A stretch of 64,000 nucleotides of DNA from Sophora flavescens (lineage: Eukaryota; Streptophyta; Magnoliopsida; Fabales; Fabaceae). The position numbers and the translations under genes are program-made. Of the stretch, positions 34,592 through 46,215 are shown piece by piece (the stretch's first letter is position 1; the number at the start of each line of letters is the position of its first letter). The stretch is taken from positions 45,163,615-45,227,614 of the forward strand of contig CM061068.1 of the NCBI GenBank assembly GCA_030762895.1, in the 5' to 3' direction. The notes under the pieces were generated by a model, which did no database searches, was not told the DNA's origin, and saw only the letters and a list, made by a program, of their open reading frames with translations.

Positions 34592-35159
34592 TTTCCCAGG
34601 AAGCGTGTGAGTGAGGACAAAGCATGCTGAAAAGACCCGTGTTGGTTTGTGGGGACAGTCGTCAATCCATAAAGCAGTCAGGGATGTTACAGTTGAAGAT
34701 GATTATCCTGCCGATCATGGTGTCAATCTGGTATATCCATGCCCTTCGGATACAGAGCTCAACAATTTGGAGGTCATCGAGTTCCCCAGGACCGTAGAGT
34801 ATTTTTTCAAAGTAACTCTGTAATGCTTATCCTTTAGCTCTGTCCAAGGCTTTAAGAATTTTGTTGTAATGGGCTTACTTGTTTCTGTTTCAGTATGACT
34901 TATCAATAAATGCATGCATTCAATATATTTATGTTCTTATCCCTCTTATTTCTACTTTCGCTTTTATTCATCGTTCCTCGCCAATAAATACAGTTTCCCG
35001 TCTTTAACCTTTATTCATTCATCTTTCCCTGATAATTACCAGAATACAGATCTAAAAGTGACTCTCTTGAAAATGATAGTGTTAATAACTCGACATACAA
35101 TTTTGACTATCCTATTAATCATGCTGATGAGGTTGTTGATGATGACGGGGAAGTCCCTC

Positions 35160-38100
35160 CTGAACTATTGAGGTTGGTAGAACAAGAAGACAGGGAAATT
35201 CGGCCTCATGAAGAGCCGAGTGAACTAATCAATTTGGGAACCAAAGATGATAAAAAGAGGTCAAGATTGGCTTTTCCCTGAAAGAAAACGAGCGAAGCAG
35301 GTTGATCAGGGTTAGACCCCAGTGTAGCAGAACACAAATTACCATTAAAGCCGGAGTGTCCTCCAGTAAAGCAGAAGCTACGAAGGATGAAAGCAGAAAT
35401 GTCTATAAAGATCAAGGAGGAGGTCAAGAAACAACTGGATGTAGGTTTCCTAGAAGTTGTACAATACCCTCAATGGGTTGCTAACATCGTTCCCGTTCCC
35501 AAGAAAGATGGAAAGGTTCGAATGTGTGTTGACTATCGAGATTTGAACAGAGCTAGCCCAAAAGATGACTTTCCTCTGCCTCACATTGATGTTCTTGTAG
35601 ATAATACTACTCAACCTGCATTATTCTCTTTCATGGATGGATTCTCGGGATATAATCAGATCAAAATGGCACCTGAAGATATGGAGAAAACTACATTTGT
35701 CACTTTATGGGGAACCTTTTGCTACAAGGTTATGCCCTTTGGCTTGAAAAATGTTGGGGCAACATATCAGCGGGCTATGGTGGCTTTATTCCATGACATG
35801 ATGCATAAGGAGATAGAAGTTTATGTAGATGACATGATCGCCAAGTCCAGATCCGAAGATGACCATGTTGATAATCTGTAGAAACTTTTTGAGCGTTTAA
35901 GAAAGTTTAAGCTCCGACTGAATCCATCCAAATACACTTTTGGAGTGAAATCGGACAAGCTTCTGGGGTTCATTGTAAGTCAAAGAGGAATGGAGGTTGA
36001 TCCTTAAAAGGTTCGAGCAATCATCGATATGCCAGCACCTCGAACGAGAAGGAAGTTCGTGGGTTTTTAGGAAGATTGAACTACATTGCCCGGTTCATCT
36101 CCTAACTAACCACGACATGTGAACCAATCTTTAAATTGCTGCACAAAAATCAGGCTATAACATGGAATGAAGATTGTCAAAAAGCCTTTGATAAGATCAA
36201 ACAATACCTACAGGAGCCTCCAGTCTTGGTTCCCCCAGTGCCGGGAAGACCTCTCATCATGTATTTGACTGTGCTAGATGAATCTATGGGCTGCGTACTG
36301 GGGCAACACGATGAGTCAGGAAGGAAGGAACATGCCATCTATTATCTAAGTAAGAAATTTACCAGTTGCGAAGCCAACTACTCACTGCTATAACACACTT
36401 GCTGTGCTTTAGCTTCGGCGGCTCGCCGTTTGAGGCATTACATGTTGTGTTACACTACCTAGTGGGTGTCCAAAATGAATCCAATCAAGTATAACTTTGA
36501 TAAGCCTGCTCTGACTGGAAGAATTGCTCGCTGGCAAGTCCTGCTATCATAATATGACATTGTCTATGTCACCCAAAAAGCAATAAAAGGGAGTGCTCTT
36601 GCAGAATATCTAGCCAATTAGCCAATAGAAGATTATGGATTTATGCAATGTGATTTCCCAGATGAAGATATAATGGCTTTGTTTGATCGCGAGCAATCAC
36701 CAGAAAAAGGAAAGTGGACTTTGTTATTTGATGGAGCTTCTAATGCATTGGGACATGGAATTAGGGCAATACTAATCTCACCGGAAAATGATTATTTCCC
36801 TGTCACTTCAAGGCTTTGCTTTGATTGTACAAACAATATAGCCGAATATTAAGCTTGTGCGCTCGGGATCCTGGCAGCGATAGAATCAAAGGCAAGGATG
36901 TTGGAGGTATATGGGGACTCTGCATTAGTCATCCACCAGCTAAGAGGGGAATGGGAAACCCGAGATGCCAAGTTAATCCCGTACCATGATTACATCAAAG
37001 GTTTGATTGAGCAGTTTGATGAAGTCACATTTCATCATATTCCCCGAGAAGATAACCAATTAGCTGACGAGCTGTCTACCTTGTCCTCGATGTTCAAAGT
37101 AAGTGATGAGAGGAACTTACCACTCATCAAAATGGAAAGTCGTGATCATCTTGCATATTGTCAAGTGATAGAGGAAGAGCCTGATCAAAAATCGTGGTAC
37201 CATGACATCAAATGCTTCATCCAACGAAGGGAATACCCTCCAGGCACTTCAAAAAATGACAAAAGAACTCTAAGAAGACTTGCAATGGGTTTCTATTTAG
37301 ATGGAGGTATTCTCTACAAAATAAATCATGACAAGGTGTTGTCGAGGAGCGTTGACGCAAAAGAAGCTAAACGGATAATTGAGGAGGTACATGAAGGATC
37401 TTTTGGAACACACGCGAGCGGTCATGCAATGGCCAGGAAAATCTTGAGGGCTGGCCAATACTGGTTGACAATGGAGGCTGATTGCTTTAATTATGCGAAT
37501 AAGTGCCATAAGTGTCAAATATATACTGATAAGGTTCATGCGCCGCCAGCTCCCTTGAATGTCATGTCGGCACCCTGACCGTTCTCAATGTGGGGAATGG
37601 ATGTGATCGGGTCAATCGAACCAAAAGCCTCAAATGGGCATCGCTTCATTCTTGTTGCCATTGATTATTTCACAAAGTGGGTTTGAGGCTGCATCATATG
37701 CCAATGTGACCAGGAATGTCGTGATCAAATTTGTAAAAAGAGAATTAATTTGTCGTTATGGGTTGCCGAGTGAGATTATCACTGATAATGCGACCAACTT
37801 GAACAACAAGATGATGAAGGAGATGTGCGGAAACTTCAAGATAAAGCATCACAATTCCTCCCTGTACCACCCAAAGATGAACGGGGCAGTTGAGGCCACT
37901 AATAAAAATATCAAGAAGATTGTCCAAAAGATGGTGGTGACGTATAAGGATAGGCACGAGATGTTACCTTTTGCTTTGCACGGCTACCGTACCTTTATTC
38001 GCACCTCGATAGGGGCAACTCCGTATTCTTTAGTTTATGGGATGGAGGCAGTACTCCCGATTGAAGTAGAGATCCCCTCATTAAGGGTATTGAGAGAGGC

Positions 38101-38430
38101 AGAATTGGAAGAAGCTGAGTGGGTCCAAGATCGACTCGACCAATTGAGAGAAGAGATTAACAGCATTGTGTCATGGTCAATTGTACCAGAAAAGGTTGAT
38201 GAGAGCTTACGAGAAGAAAGTACGCCCCCGGCAGTTTCGGGAAGATGATCTAGTGCTCAAAAAGATCCTACCAATCCAAAAGGATCATCGAGGGAAGTGG
38301 ACTCGAACTACGATGAACCTTACATAGTGAAAAAGGCATTCTCTAGAGGGGCTTTAATTCTCACCAGGATGGACGGGGAAGATCTTCCACTCCCAGTAAA
38401 CTCAGATGCAATCAAAAAGTATTATGCTTG
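35160..38430 (+). pseudogene. pol remnant of the Tat/Ogre-type gypsy element
   Basis: Reverse transcriptase is at 35400-35900 (WVANIVPVPKKDGKVRMCVD, and the active-site box YVDDMIAKS). RNase H is at about 36136-36400 (TWNEDCQKAFDKIK, GCVLGQHDESG). A second, archaeal-type RNase H is at about 36710-37100 (LLFDGASNALGHG, VYGDSALVIHQLRGEWE). Integrase is at about 37380-38130 (zinc residues CHKCQ, then ITDNATNLNNKMM and YHPKMNGAVEATNK). The end segment 38230-38430 has REDDLVLKK and GALILTRMDG. Stops interrupt it at 35879, 36391, 36850, 37576 and 37685, and there is a frame change near 38150-38230. It is inactive. Confidence 0.87.
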
Positions 38431-38469
38431 AACGCACTTCCCAATAAGAAAAGAAAAGTGAAAAACGAA

Positions 38470-38575
38470 AAATAAAACTCGCTAGGCTGAAAATCTGAAA
38501 AGACAGTGTAGGCAAAAGTTAGAGTACCCGCTAGGCTGAAAACCTGAAAAGGTGGTCTAGGCAAAAGTTAGGGTT
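38470..38575 (+). repeat. Two-copy tandem repeat after pol (CGCTAGGCTGAAAA unit)
   Basis: Two copies of a roughly 50-bp unit that starts CGCTAGGCTGAAAA and ends AGGCAAAAGTTAG. Such a unit is common downstream of pol in Tat/Ogre-type elements. Confidence 0.75.
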
Positions 38576-39392
38576 CAAAAAAATAAAAACATAACAATGG
38601 AAGTGTTGTCAAGTCGATGAACTAGGGAAATCAGTGGGCTAGATGATGAAGACTGGGGCAGATAGCACGCTCAGATGATGATTAATGAGCAATCGAGATG
38701 GTACGAGAGATACTAACACTAATCATGGGAAAAGATGTCACTTAAGGAGATGTGATTCCACTCCATAACCTTTTTGCAATCCCATACTCCATTGTAATAC
38801 CTGCTTTGTACACCTTTCCGGTCCAAATATAATGATATTGACTTCCTTTATTTTATTTCGCTACCTTAGTCCCTTTCTCTTAACTTTTGTCATTTGTGTG
38901 TGCATTCATCCTGATAAGTATATATTGAAATGTGAAACAAGTAATGGTTTTTTAAGCAGTTAGAATTCCTTAGAAAGCCTCAAAAGGTCATGGGGGGCAC
39001 GATGGTTCCCCGATGAAGGGCACTTAAGAAAGGAATGAATATCAAGAATCAACCATTGGGATGAACCATCAGAAAACAAAGTGCAAGATATCTTTCCCCT
39101 AAAAGATGGGCCTTGTTTTAGTTAATCCTCAAGATTGACTGTGATCAACGCTTTTAAGGGGTCAAGGATCCAATAATGAAAAAGAAACAGCAAAGAAGAA
39201 TATTTTCTCATCAAAAGTATCTCTTGCATCGTACAAGAGTATAATAAGGGTTTTCATCATCAACATTCATTGTGTGTTGAATTGAAAGATAGTTATTTGA
39301 GTTTTCATCAATCATGAAAACCATCTCATACATTGTCATTCCATCAATGAGTAAAACCAACACCCGTGCATTGCATTTGTCTATCTGGCCTC

Positions 39393-40062
39393 ATAAGCGA
39401 GCTTCTGACGGGTAATCCACCCCATAAACTCCTTTATTTTTTTGTTCCGAGCTTCTGACAAGTAATTCACCCCGTAAGCTCTTTTATCTTTCTGTTCGAG
39501 CTTTTGACGGCCAATCCACCCCGTAAGCTCTTTTACCTTTCTGTTCGAGCTTCTAACGGGCAATCCACCCCGTAAACTCTTTTATGTTTTCTGTTCGAGC
39601 TTTTGACGGGCAATCCACCCCGTAAGCTCTTTTATCTTGCAGTTCGAGCTTCTAGCGGGCAATTCACCTCGTAAGCTTTTTATCTTTTCGTCCAAGCTTC
39701 TGACGGGTAATCCACCCCGTGAGCTCACTTTTATCTTTCTGTTCGAGCTTCTGACGAGTAATCCATCCCGTAAGCTCTTTTATCTTTCTGTTCGATCTTT
39801 TGACTGACAATCCACCCCGTAAGCTCTTTTATCTTTCTGTTCGAGCTTCTAACGGGCAATCCACCCCGTAAACTCTGTTATGTTTTTTGTTCGAGCTTTT
39901 GAAGGGCAATTCACCCCGTAAGTCCTTTTATGTTTCTGCTCGAGCTTCTGACGGGCAATCCACCCCGTAAGCTCTTTATCTTTGTTTTTTAAGCTCAGCA
40001 GGCAATCCACCTTGCAAGCTTTTTATGTTTAAACCTCAGTGGGCAATCCAACCCACTGGTTC
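39393..40062 (+). repeat. 49-bp minisatellite, about 14 copies, in the Tat/Ogre 3' region
   Basis: Unit of 48-50 bp with GAGCTTCTGACGGGCAATCC, then ACCCCGTAAGCTCTTTTATC and TTTCTGTTC. Copies differ by a few bases; the last two are shorter and more diverged (for example AACCTCAGTGGGCAATCC). It lies between pol and the 3' LTR, where Tat/Ogre elements often carry tandem repeats. Confidence 0.92.
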
Positions 40063-40217
40063 TTTACAGGAAATCACTATGTAGTCACAGGTCCTTTTGG
40101 TTGTCAGTGTACCCCGAACAAAATTGAAGTTCATGTCTTTACTCGCTTCTTATAACGATAATAGGTAAACTACGGTTACACCTACTATCTAATAAGAAAC
40201 AAGTAAAAAGGGGCAGC

Positions 40218-42685
40218 TGTGAACACCTAATTTTGTCCGAGTTTTTTTTCTTTCAATTAATATTTTTGAAAACAAAAGAAAATATATAAAAATACAAAAA
40301 AAGCAAAAATATTTTTGTTTTGGGCCCATTACATGATCAAGTGGAGCCCTTTTTAGTTTTTTGTTGCAATATATTTTTAGGTCCATGATCCAAACCCAAA
40401 TGCAAAAAAGAAAAAAATTTATATAAACAATAAATAATAATACAAAAATGTTAAAAAGAAAATGATAAAAAATTAAGAAGAGGGACGTTTGATTTTTTGC
40501 CTTCTGGTGCACTTCTGCCATCCTTGCTTTGTCCTCTTCCACTTCAGGTATAAACCAGCTTTCTTTTATTTCCCTTCCTTTTGTTTTCTTTCACTTTTTT
40601 TCCAAAACAAGGGGGCACCATCCCTACCATTCCACCAGCCATACAGAGTAGTGGGAGCAAAGGCTGATTTGATCCCCACCCTCTGCAGTTTTCGTCCTCA
40701 CCCCTCAGCAGGCCAACATCAATTTTTGGCATCATCTCCTCTTGTTTATACTATATATACGCTGCACATTAACAGAAGAGGGGGGGAGATGGACGTATCA
40801 TGAGAAATGATTCTGAGCATTAAGGAAAAACCTCCCTCCTAACCTTATCAACCTATGACCAGTTTCATCGTCAACCTCAATCTTAACCTTTCCACCTTCA
40901 ACCCAAAAACTCCATTCTTCAAACCTCCATCTCTCCCTCATTCCTTCTACGCTATGTAACAACCAGTCCATTTTCTCCAACAAAACCAAAAGCAAAAAAT
41001 AGAAAGAATAAAACCAGAAAAGAACAGACTGAACCACACAAACGTCACGAACCACATCATATCCGTCATCCCCGCCAAGCTCCGTAGCTTCTTCTCCATA
41101 CAATCGCCCCTTCCAGCTCCGCCACGAACCCACAAACACGTCACGCCGCCCCATCTCCTCCGCCAAGCTCTGCCGCTGCTTCCTTTTCCGCCATCCCTGT
41201 TGCTTCTCTGCCACCTCCACCATCCCAGTCGCTTCTCCGCCATCATTGCTCGATCTATCCCCTTGTCGTAAAGCCGCCGTCGTCGTTGTTGCTCCGAATT
41301 GCCAATGTCCATCATGTAGCTCAGCCCGAACCAGATCTGTATAGAACCGCTGCCATTCTTACCTCGTTGCAGATACAGATCCATCTTGTTCCACCGTCAA
41401 CCACCGCGGCTCCGTCGGGAATCGCTACGTACGAACATGTCCCCATCGTCGAGCTCCGCCGCCTTACAGCCAAACGCTCCACCACTCCGTCACGTCAGTC
41501 CAACTCGAGTCCCCGCCGCCGCGCCTCATCCCCATCAACCGCCGCACAAGCCGTCGTCCACTAAAGTCCTACCGTGTCCTGGCTTTCTACCTCCCCTGCA
41601 CTGTTTGGTTGGTAATGAAGAGAAGCATAAGCTTCTCTACTACTTTGTTTTATTTCATTGTTTATTGTTTATTGTTTATTTTTATTTTTATTTATTTGCT
41701 TTTAGCCTTTTCATTATTTGTTGGATTTGGGCTTGTTGGGTGTTTCGGTTCATGATGGCCTGATGGGTGTGCTAGATTTCTTCTTTTTTTTTAGTTGTTG
41801 ATATGTTTTATTTGGGATGTTTAAAGTCCTTGAACACATATATTACTTTCTAAAAAAAAAATTTAAATAAAAAAAAACTCTTAAAAAGATTTTCAATTCT
41901 TTTTCTAAAAATCTTTTTTTGAAAAGAATGAAAAAATGAAAAAAAAATTCTTAAAGAGGAGAAGTTTCGTGATCTTTATTTCTTAATGAAAAAAACTTTT
42001 CTAAAAAAGAAACCTTTTTATAAAAAAAATATAAAAAAATCTTTTTTCCCAAAAAATTAAAATCAATAAATCAATCAAGTTTTTTTTTAAAGAACTACGT
42101 GGCTTTGAGTTTCCCATCACACCCGGGAGATACGGAGAAGCAGAATCAATCATTCTGTCAAGCCAAAATTTAAAATTTCCTTACTTTAGCGTCTCTTTTA
42201 TTTTCAAATTGTTAATCAAAATAATTAAACTTGTGATATTTAGGGATGCTCTATGGACACGGTGCCATGTTCAACCCCTTAGATTAGAGGTTGCCCTGTG
42301 GACTTATGTGCCATGTTCAACTTCATTTAGGTTTTATTAATAATAAATTTAAAATTGAAAAATCATAAAATACAAAATACAAAATATCAAAAATAAAAAT
42401 AGTTTTGTTGTAAATAATTTTTAGGGTAAAATAAATATTTAAAAAAGTTATTAAAATCATTTTGCACAATTAACTGGAGGTACCGTTTTTTTAAACGAGC
42501 GATGTAGGGTGCTAACACCTTCCCTACTCGTAACCGACTCACGAACTCAAAACTCTCTCTCTTTTTTAAGACCAATCTACCTTAAAATAAATGGTTTTTC
42601 CAATGTTTTTCCCAAATAAAATATTGGTGGCGACTCTCCTGCTTTTAACTTCTTCTCGAGGCTCCCGGACTGGACGGTCGCGACA
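40218..42685 (+). repeat. 3' LTR of the Tat/Ogre-type element, about 2.47 kb
   Basis: It begins TGTGAACACC directly after a purine-rich tract (AAAAAGGGGCAGC, 40205-40217) and ends GGTCGCGACA. The GGGTGCTAACACCTTCCCTA word near 42508 and the TGGCGACTCTCCTGC word near 42628 are usual close to the end of such LTRs. No second LTR is available for comparison, so the borders are inferred. The CT-rich 40500-41580 part gives several chance ORFs on both strands. Confidence 0.7.
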
Positions 42686-42689
42686 ATCC

Positions 42690-43275
42690 CTCAATGAATC
42701 TCCTATAGCATCCAGCTAAACCTACGAAACTATGGATTTTCGTTACCGTCTTTGGTCTTTCCCATTTTAAAACAGCTTCAACTTTCGACGGATTCACTGC
42801 AGTACCTTCATTCGAGATAACGTGTCCTAAAAACTAAACTTTATCTAACCAAAACTTTCACTTTTCAGGTTTCGCATATAACTGTTTCTCCTTCAAGATC
42901 TGGAGAACCACACTGAGATGTTCAGCATGCTTCTCTGGATTTGGAGAATAGAATAGAATGTCGTCTATAAAGACAACGACAAAATTATCTAGATAAGGAC
43001 AAAAAATCATGTTCATGTAATCCATGAATATAGCAGGCGCACTCGTCACTCCGAACGACATCACAAGGTATTCATAATGCCCATAGCGTATTTGAAAAGC
43101 TGCCTTCGGGATATCCTCCGCCTTAACACGAATTTGATGATAACCCGATCGTAGATCGATCTTTGAGAAAACCGTTGCTCCACGTAGCTGATCCATCAAA
43201 TCATCTATCCTCAGAAGTGGATATACCTATTCTTAAGTGTCACTTTGTTTAACTGACGGAAATCTACGCATAAAC
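42690..43275 (-). pseudogene. Reverse transcriptase fragment, gypsy chromovirus type
   Basis: Reads FSKIDLRSGYHQIRVK, then YEYLVMSFGVTSAPAIFM and the catalytic box FIDDILFYS, then LGHVISNEG and the start of the connection region. An in-frame stop lies near 42835, and frame changes occur near 43200-43260, so it is a relic. Confidence 0.83.
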
Positions 43276-43541
43276 GAAATATAAAACCTAATGATTTCAT
43301 TCACGAGTCGAAATTAGGTTTCAGCTCAATAAAATCTTAGTGTCAGTAAAAACACACACCGAGTTTCGTCTGAATTTTCAACCCAAAACTTCCCTGTAAC
43401 CTTATAAAAATAAGTCTAACAGGGAAATAACCTTAGTTTCTTCAAAGTCATTTTTTAAGTCTCGAATAGGATATAAATAAATATATACATATATGAATAT
43501 TTACCGACATTGAAGAATAGTGAAAATAGGGGTGTTACAAA
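42690..43541 (-). mobile_element. Reversed fragment of a chromovirus-type Ty3/gypsy element
   Basis: On the minus strand the segment starts with an LTR-head-like TGTAACACCCCTATTTTCAC (43522-43541) and after about 260 bp joins directly to reverse transcriptase sequence. Everything between LTR and RT (rest of LTR, gag, protease) is missing. It ends near the edge of the Tat/Ogre LTR at 42685. Confidence 0.7.
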
Positions 43542-44216
43542 TGTTGTATTGAAAAGTGTACCTTTTGAACTTTCAAGAAATTGAATATACGACTTCTGAC
43601 ACAAATTTTTATTTTTGATTTCTTACATGTGTAAGATTGAAGATAGAAAAATTGATTTTTTATTTGCATCTACATCCTTCAAAAAGAGCTGCTAAACGAG
43701 GTTCTTATTTGGGTGAAAATCGTATGACTATTTTACCCTATGTTGATATCCAAATTGGAGATGTTTCATCAATAGTGGTGACTATTTACTATCTTCTTTA
43801 TCCATATTATTACACTTCTAATATATCAAATATAAATAAAATTTATTTTTCACAAAATTATATTTTCATCACTTTTATCGCCACAAGAGAATAAAAAGGA
43901 TTTTTAATTTCATCTTACAATATTAGTATATAATTATTATACACTATGAATGTAAAGATTTTATATTATCAATTAATCATAAATCGTTACGTCATTAAAA
44001 AAAGTTTAATTTTTTTACAATAACTACATTAAAAGTCATATATAAGATAATTTATAATTTAATGATAATATAAACTATTTTACATTCATAACCTATCAAA
44101 ATTAAATTCTAATATTAATATTAGGATTTAGTTGATATACTATAAATAAATACAAAATTACATTACCAACCACTTATAAATATATATAAAAAAATTACTC
44201 TTATCATAAATGCATC
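43542..44216. other. AT-rich spacer
   Basis: Low-complexity AT-rich DNA. One 85-codon ORF (43637-43894) has no recognisable motif. Nothing else seen. Confidence 0.35.
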
Positions 44217-44613
44217 AAAAGTTACGATTTTTTGACCAAAAAGGGTTCTTTTAGAAACTATTTACCAGTTTATGGTTGTTCTGAAACTATTTATCAATGG
44301 GGTCCTTTTGGACACGTGGCATTTTCTAATTTTTTTCCTCTGACTAACGCTACCTATAAAAAAAAGACAAAACAAAAAGCCGCACGTCTGCCCTGCTGTG
44401 CCACGTGACGCAATGCAGGAGAGGCGCTACTGCGGATGGTGCCTTCAAAGATGCCACGAGCAGTAGCGCCTCCTTGCGTTGCGCCACGTGGCGCATGCAG
44501 GCCGCTCCCCTTCTCCAGACAATTAAACCCCACCCACTTTTTCCCCCACCCCCAACCGTGCCAATTATTACCCCGCACCCACCCCAACAAAACCCCAACC
44601 GGTCCCTTATCAC

Positions 44614-45146
44614 CAAGGTTTACAAAATCGGACCGATCATTGAACCGGTGAAGGCAGCGGTTCGAGGTTCAATGGTCCAACCGAGGTTGAACCGTGGTTG
44701 AACCGGTTATAATTAAATAATATTATTTTAATTTTTAATATAATATTTGTAACAATATTAAACAAAAAAAACAACATAACAACTAAAATTATTAAGCACA
44801 AATTTTTTTATTTTGAAATTAAACTAAATAAATATAAAGATATATGTTAAAATCATCTTCATAGGGAAAACCAACCCAAAATCTACAACCAGCCCACATA
44901 TGTTAGAAAACAAAAGAATTGAGTTTTGGCTAGGATGATCCAAATCCTTTTATACTAATTTTTTATTTTATTTTTTAGAAAACCGGTTCAGGCCGGTTCA
45001 CTACCGATTATGACCGATTTTACCGGTTTTGAACCGGTTTTCCGGTTTTTTAATCGGTTCACCACAGGGCCGGTTTTGCTAGCTGACCGGACCGACCAAG
45101 GTCCCGGTTCCCGGTCGGACCGGCCGGTCCGGTTTTCAAAACCTTG
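44614..45146. mobile_element. Non-autonomous hAT element, 533 bp, nested in the MULE
   Basis: Ends CAAGGTTTACAAAA and TTTTCAAAACCTTG are inverted repeats with one internal difference. A perfect 8-bp duplication CTTATCAC flanks it (44606-44613 and 45147-45154), the target length of hAT elements. Subterminal CCGGTT/AACCGG words are dense on both sides. No coding sequence. Confidence 0.88.
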
Positions 45147-45264
45147 CTTATCACACCCCCCTCCCCACAACACCCAAACACACCATTCCCCCTCCTATAA
45201 ATAAATCAATAACCCCCATCACTTTGTTTACAGCTCCCCCCTCTCATCTTCATTCAACTCATAA

Positions 45265-46043
45265 TTGATAGTTAAATTTTTGTTGTTATAGTGTTCCTTT
45301 TAAATTATTGGAAATTTCGTTTAATTTCTACAAGATAAATTTTTATGACTACTGTAATAATTAATGATTATTTATTAGTGTAAATTGATATTTTTAATGT
45401 TTTATTTTTTTATGTCTCTTGTTATATTATTTGCTACTTGTTATTAGGGTATTTATTTTGTTGCTTGTTATTTTAAATAAATACATTAATTAAATTTATC
45501 ATCAATGTCATTGTTACTCCTCATACTTATAGTTTAATTTTTTGTAGCAGTGTTCCTTTCAAATTACTGGTAACTTCATTTAAGTTTTACAAGGTAATTT
45601 TTTTTTACTACTGTAATAATTGATGATTATTTATTGGTGTAAATTGTTATTGCTAATTTTTTTTTTTGATGTCTCTTGTTATATTATTTGCTACTTGTTA
45701 TTAGGGTATTTATTTTGTTGCTTGTTATTTTAAATAAATACATTAATTAAATTTATCATTAATGTCATTGTTACTCCTCATACTTATAGTTTAATTTTTT
45801 GTAACAGTGTTCCTTTCAAATTACTGGTAACTTCGTTTAAGTTTTACAAGGTAAATTTTTTTTTGCTACCATAATAATTGATGATTATTTATTGGTATAA
45901 ATTGTTACTGGTAAATTTTTTTTAATGTCTCTTGTTATATTATTTGCTACTTGTTATTAGGGTATTTATTTTGTTGGTTGTTATTTTAAATAAATACATT
46001 AATTAAATTTATCATTAATGTCTTTGTTACTCCTCATACTAAC
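45265..46043. repeat. Tandem repeat of about 258 bp, three copies, in the MULE
   Basis: The word TGTTCCTTT recurs at 45292, 45551 and 45808, and each copy shares TGTCTCTTGTTATATTATTT, TTGCTACTTGTTATTAGGG and ATACATTAATTAAATTTATC in order. AT-rich and non-coding. It lies downstream of the transposase stop. Confidence 0.88.
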
Positions 46044-46215
46044 GGACATTTGTAATTATGTACTTAATGGAGTTACTTGATATTTTGTTTCGTTATATTT
46101 TTGTTTCGTCTTGAAATTGTAGCATTTATTATTATAACAACACATACTAATTATATGTCGAAGCATTTGATTTATTAAAACAAAGCATTGGAAACCATAC
46201 ATAACAGGGTGTAAT

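Larger units (their letters stand above)
33405..34691. mobile_element. Cassandra-type TRIM array with 5S-rRNA-like LTRs
   Basis: Order: an inverted partial LTR (33405-33600), a direct partial LTR (about 33594-33789), an internal segment, a full LTR of 308 bp (33959-34266), a shortened internal segment, and a full LTR of 308 bp (34384-34691). Full LTRs start TGAATGAACC and end GATGTTACA. The first internal segment has a tRNA-Met primer site and the internal segments end in a purine-rich GGCGGAGGGACACA-like tract. Each LTR carries a 5S-like block with the Pol III A box and C box. This combination is the hallmark of the Cassandra terminal-repeat retrotransposon in miniature. It encodes no protein. 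Confidence 0.9.
34692..42685 (+). mobile_element. 5'-truncated Ty3/gypsy element of the Tat/Ogre type
   Basis: Seen in order: a short stretch before pol, a pol region with reverse transcriptase, RNase H, a second RNase H of the archaeal type and integrase (35160-38430), a 3' untranslated region with repeats, a purine tract, and one LTR (40218-42685). The extra RNase H between RNase H and integrase and the large minisatellite downstream of pol are features of the Tat lineage (Tat, Retand, Ogre). Gag, protease and the 5' LTR are missing; the left limit meets the Cassandra array. A target duplication cannot be tested. Confidence 0.82.

Noticed and set aside
39393..40062. CRISPR-like array
   Set aside because: The units are directly adjacent tandem repeats without unique spacers, in a plant retrotransposon.
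40489..41763. Proline/serine- and arginine-rich ORFs on both strands
   Set aside because: The region is the CT-rich part of a Tat/Ogre LTR. No frame shows domain motifs.
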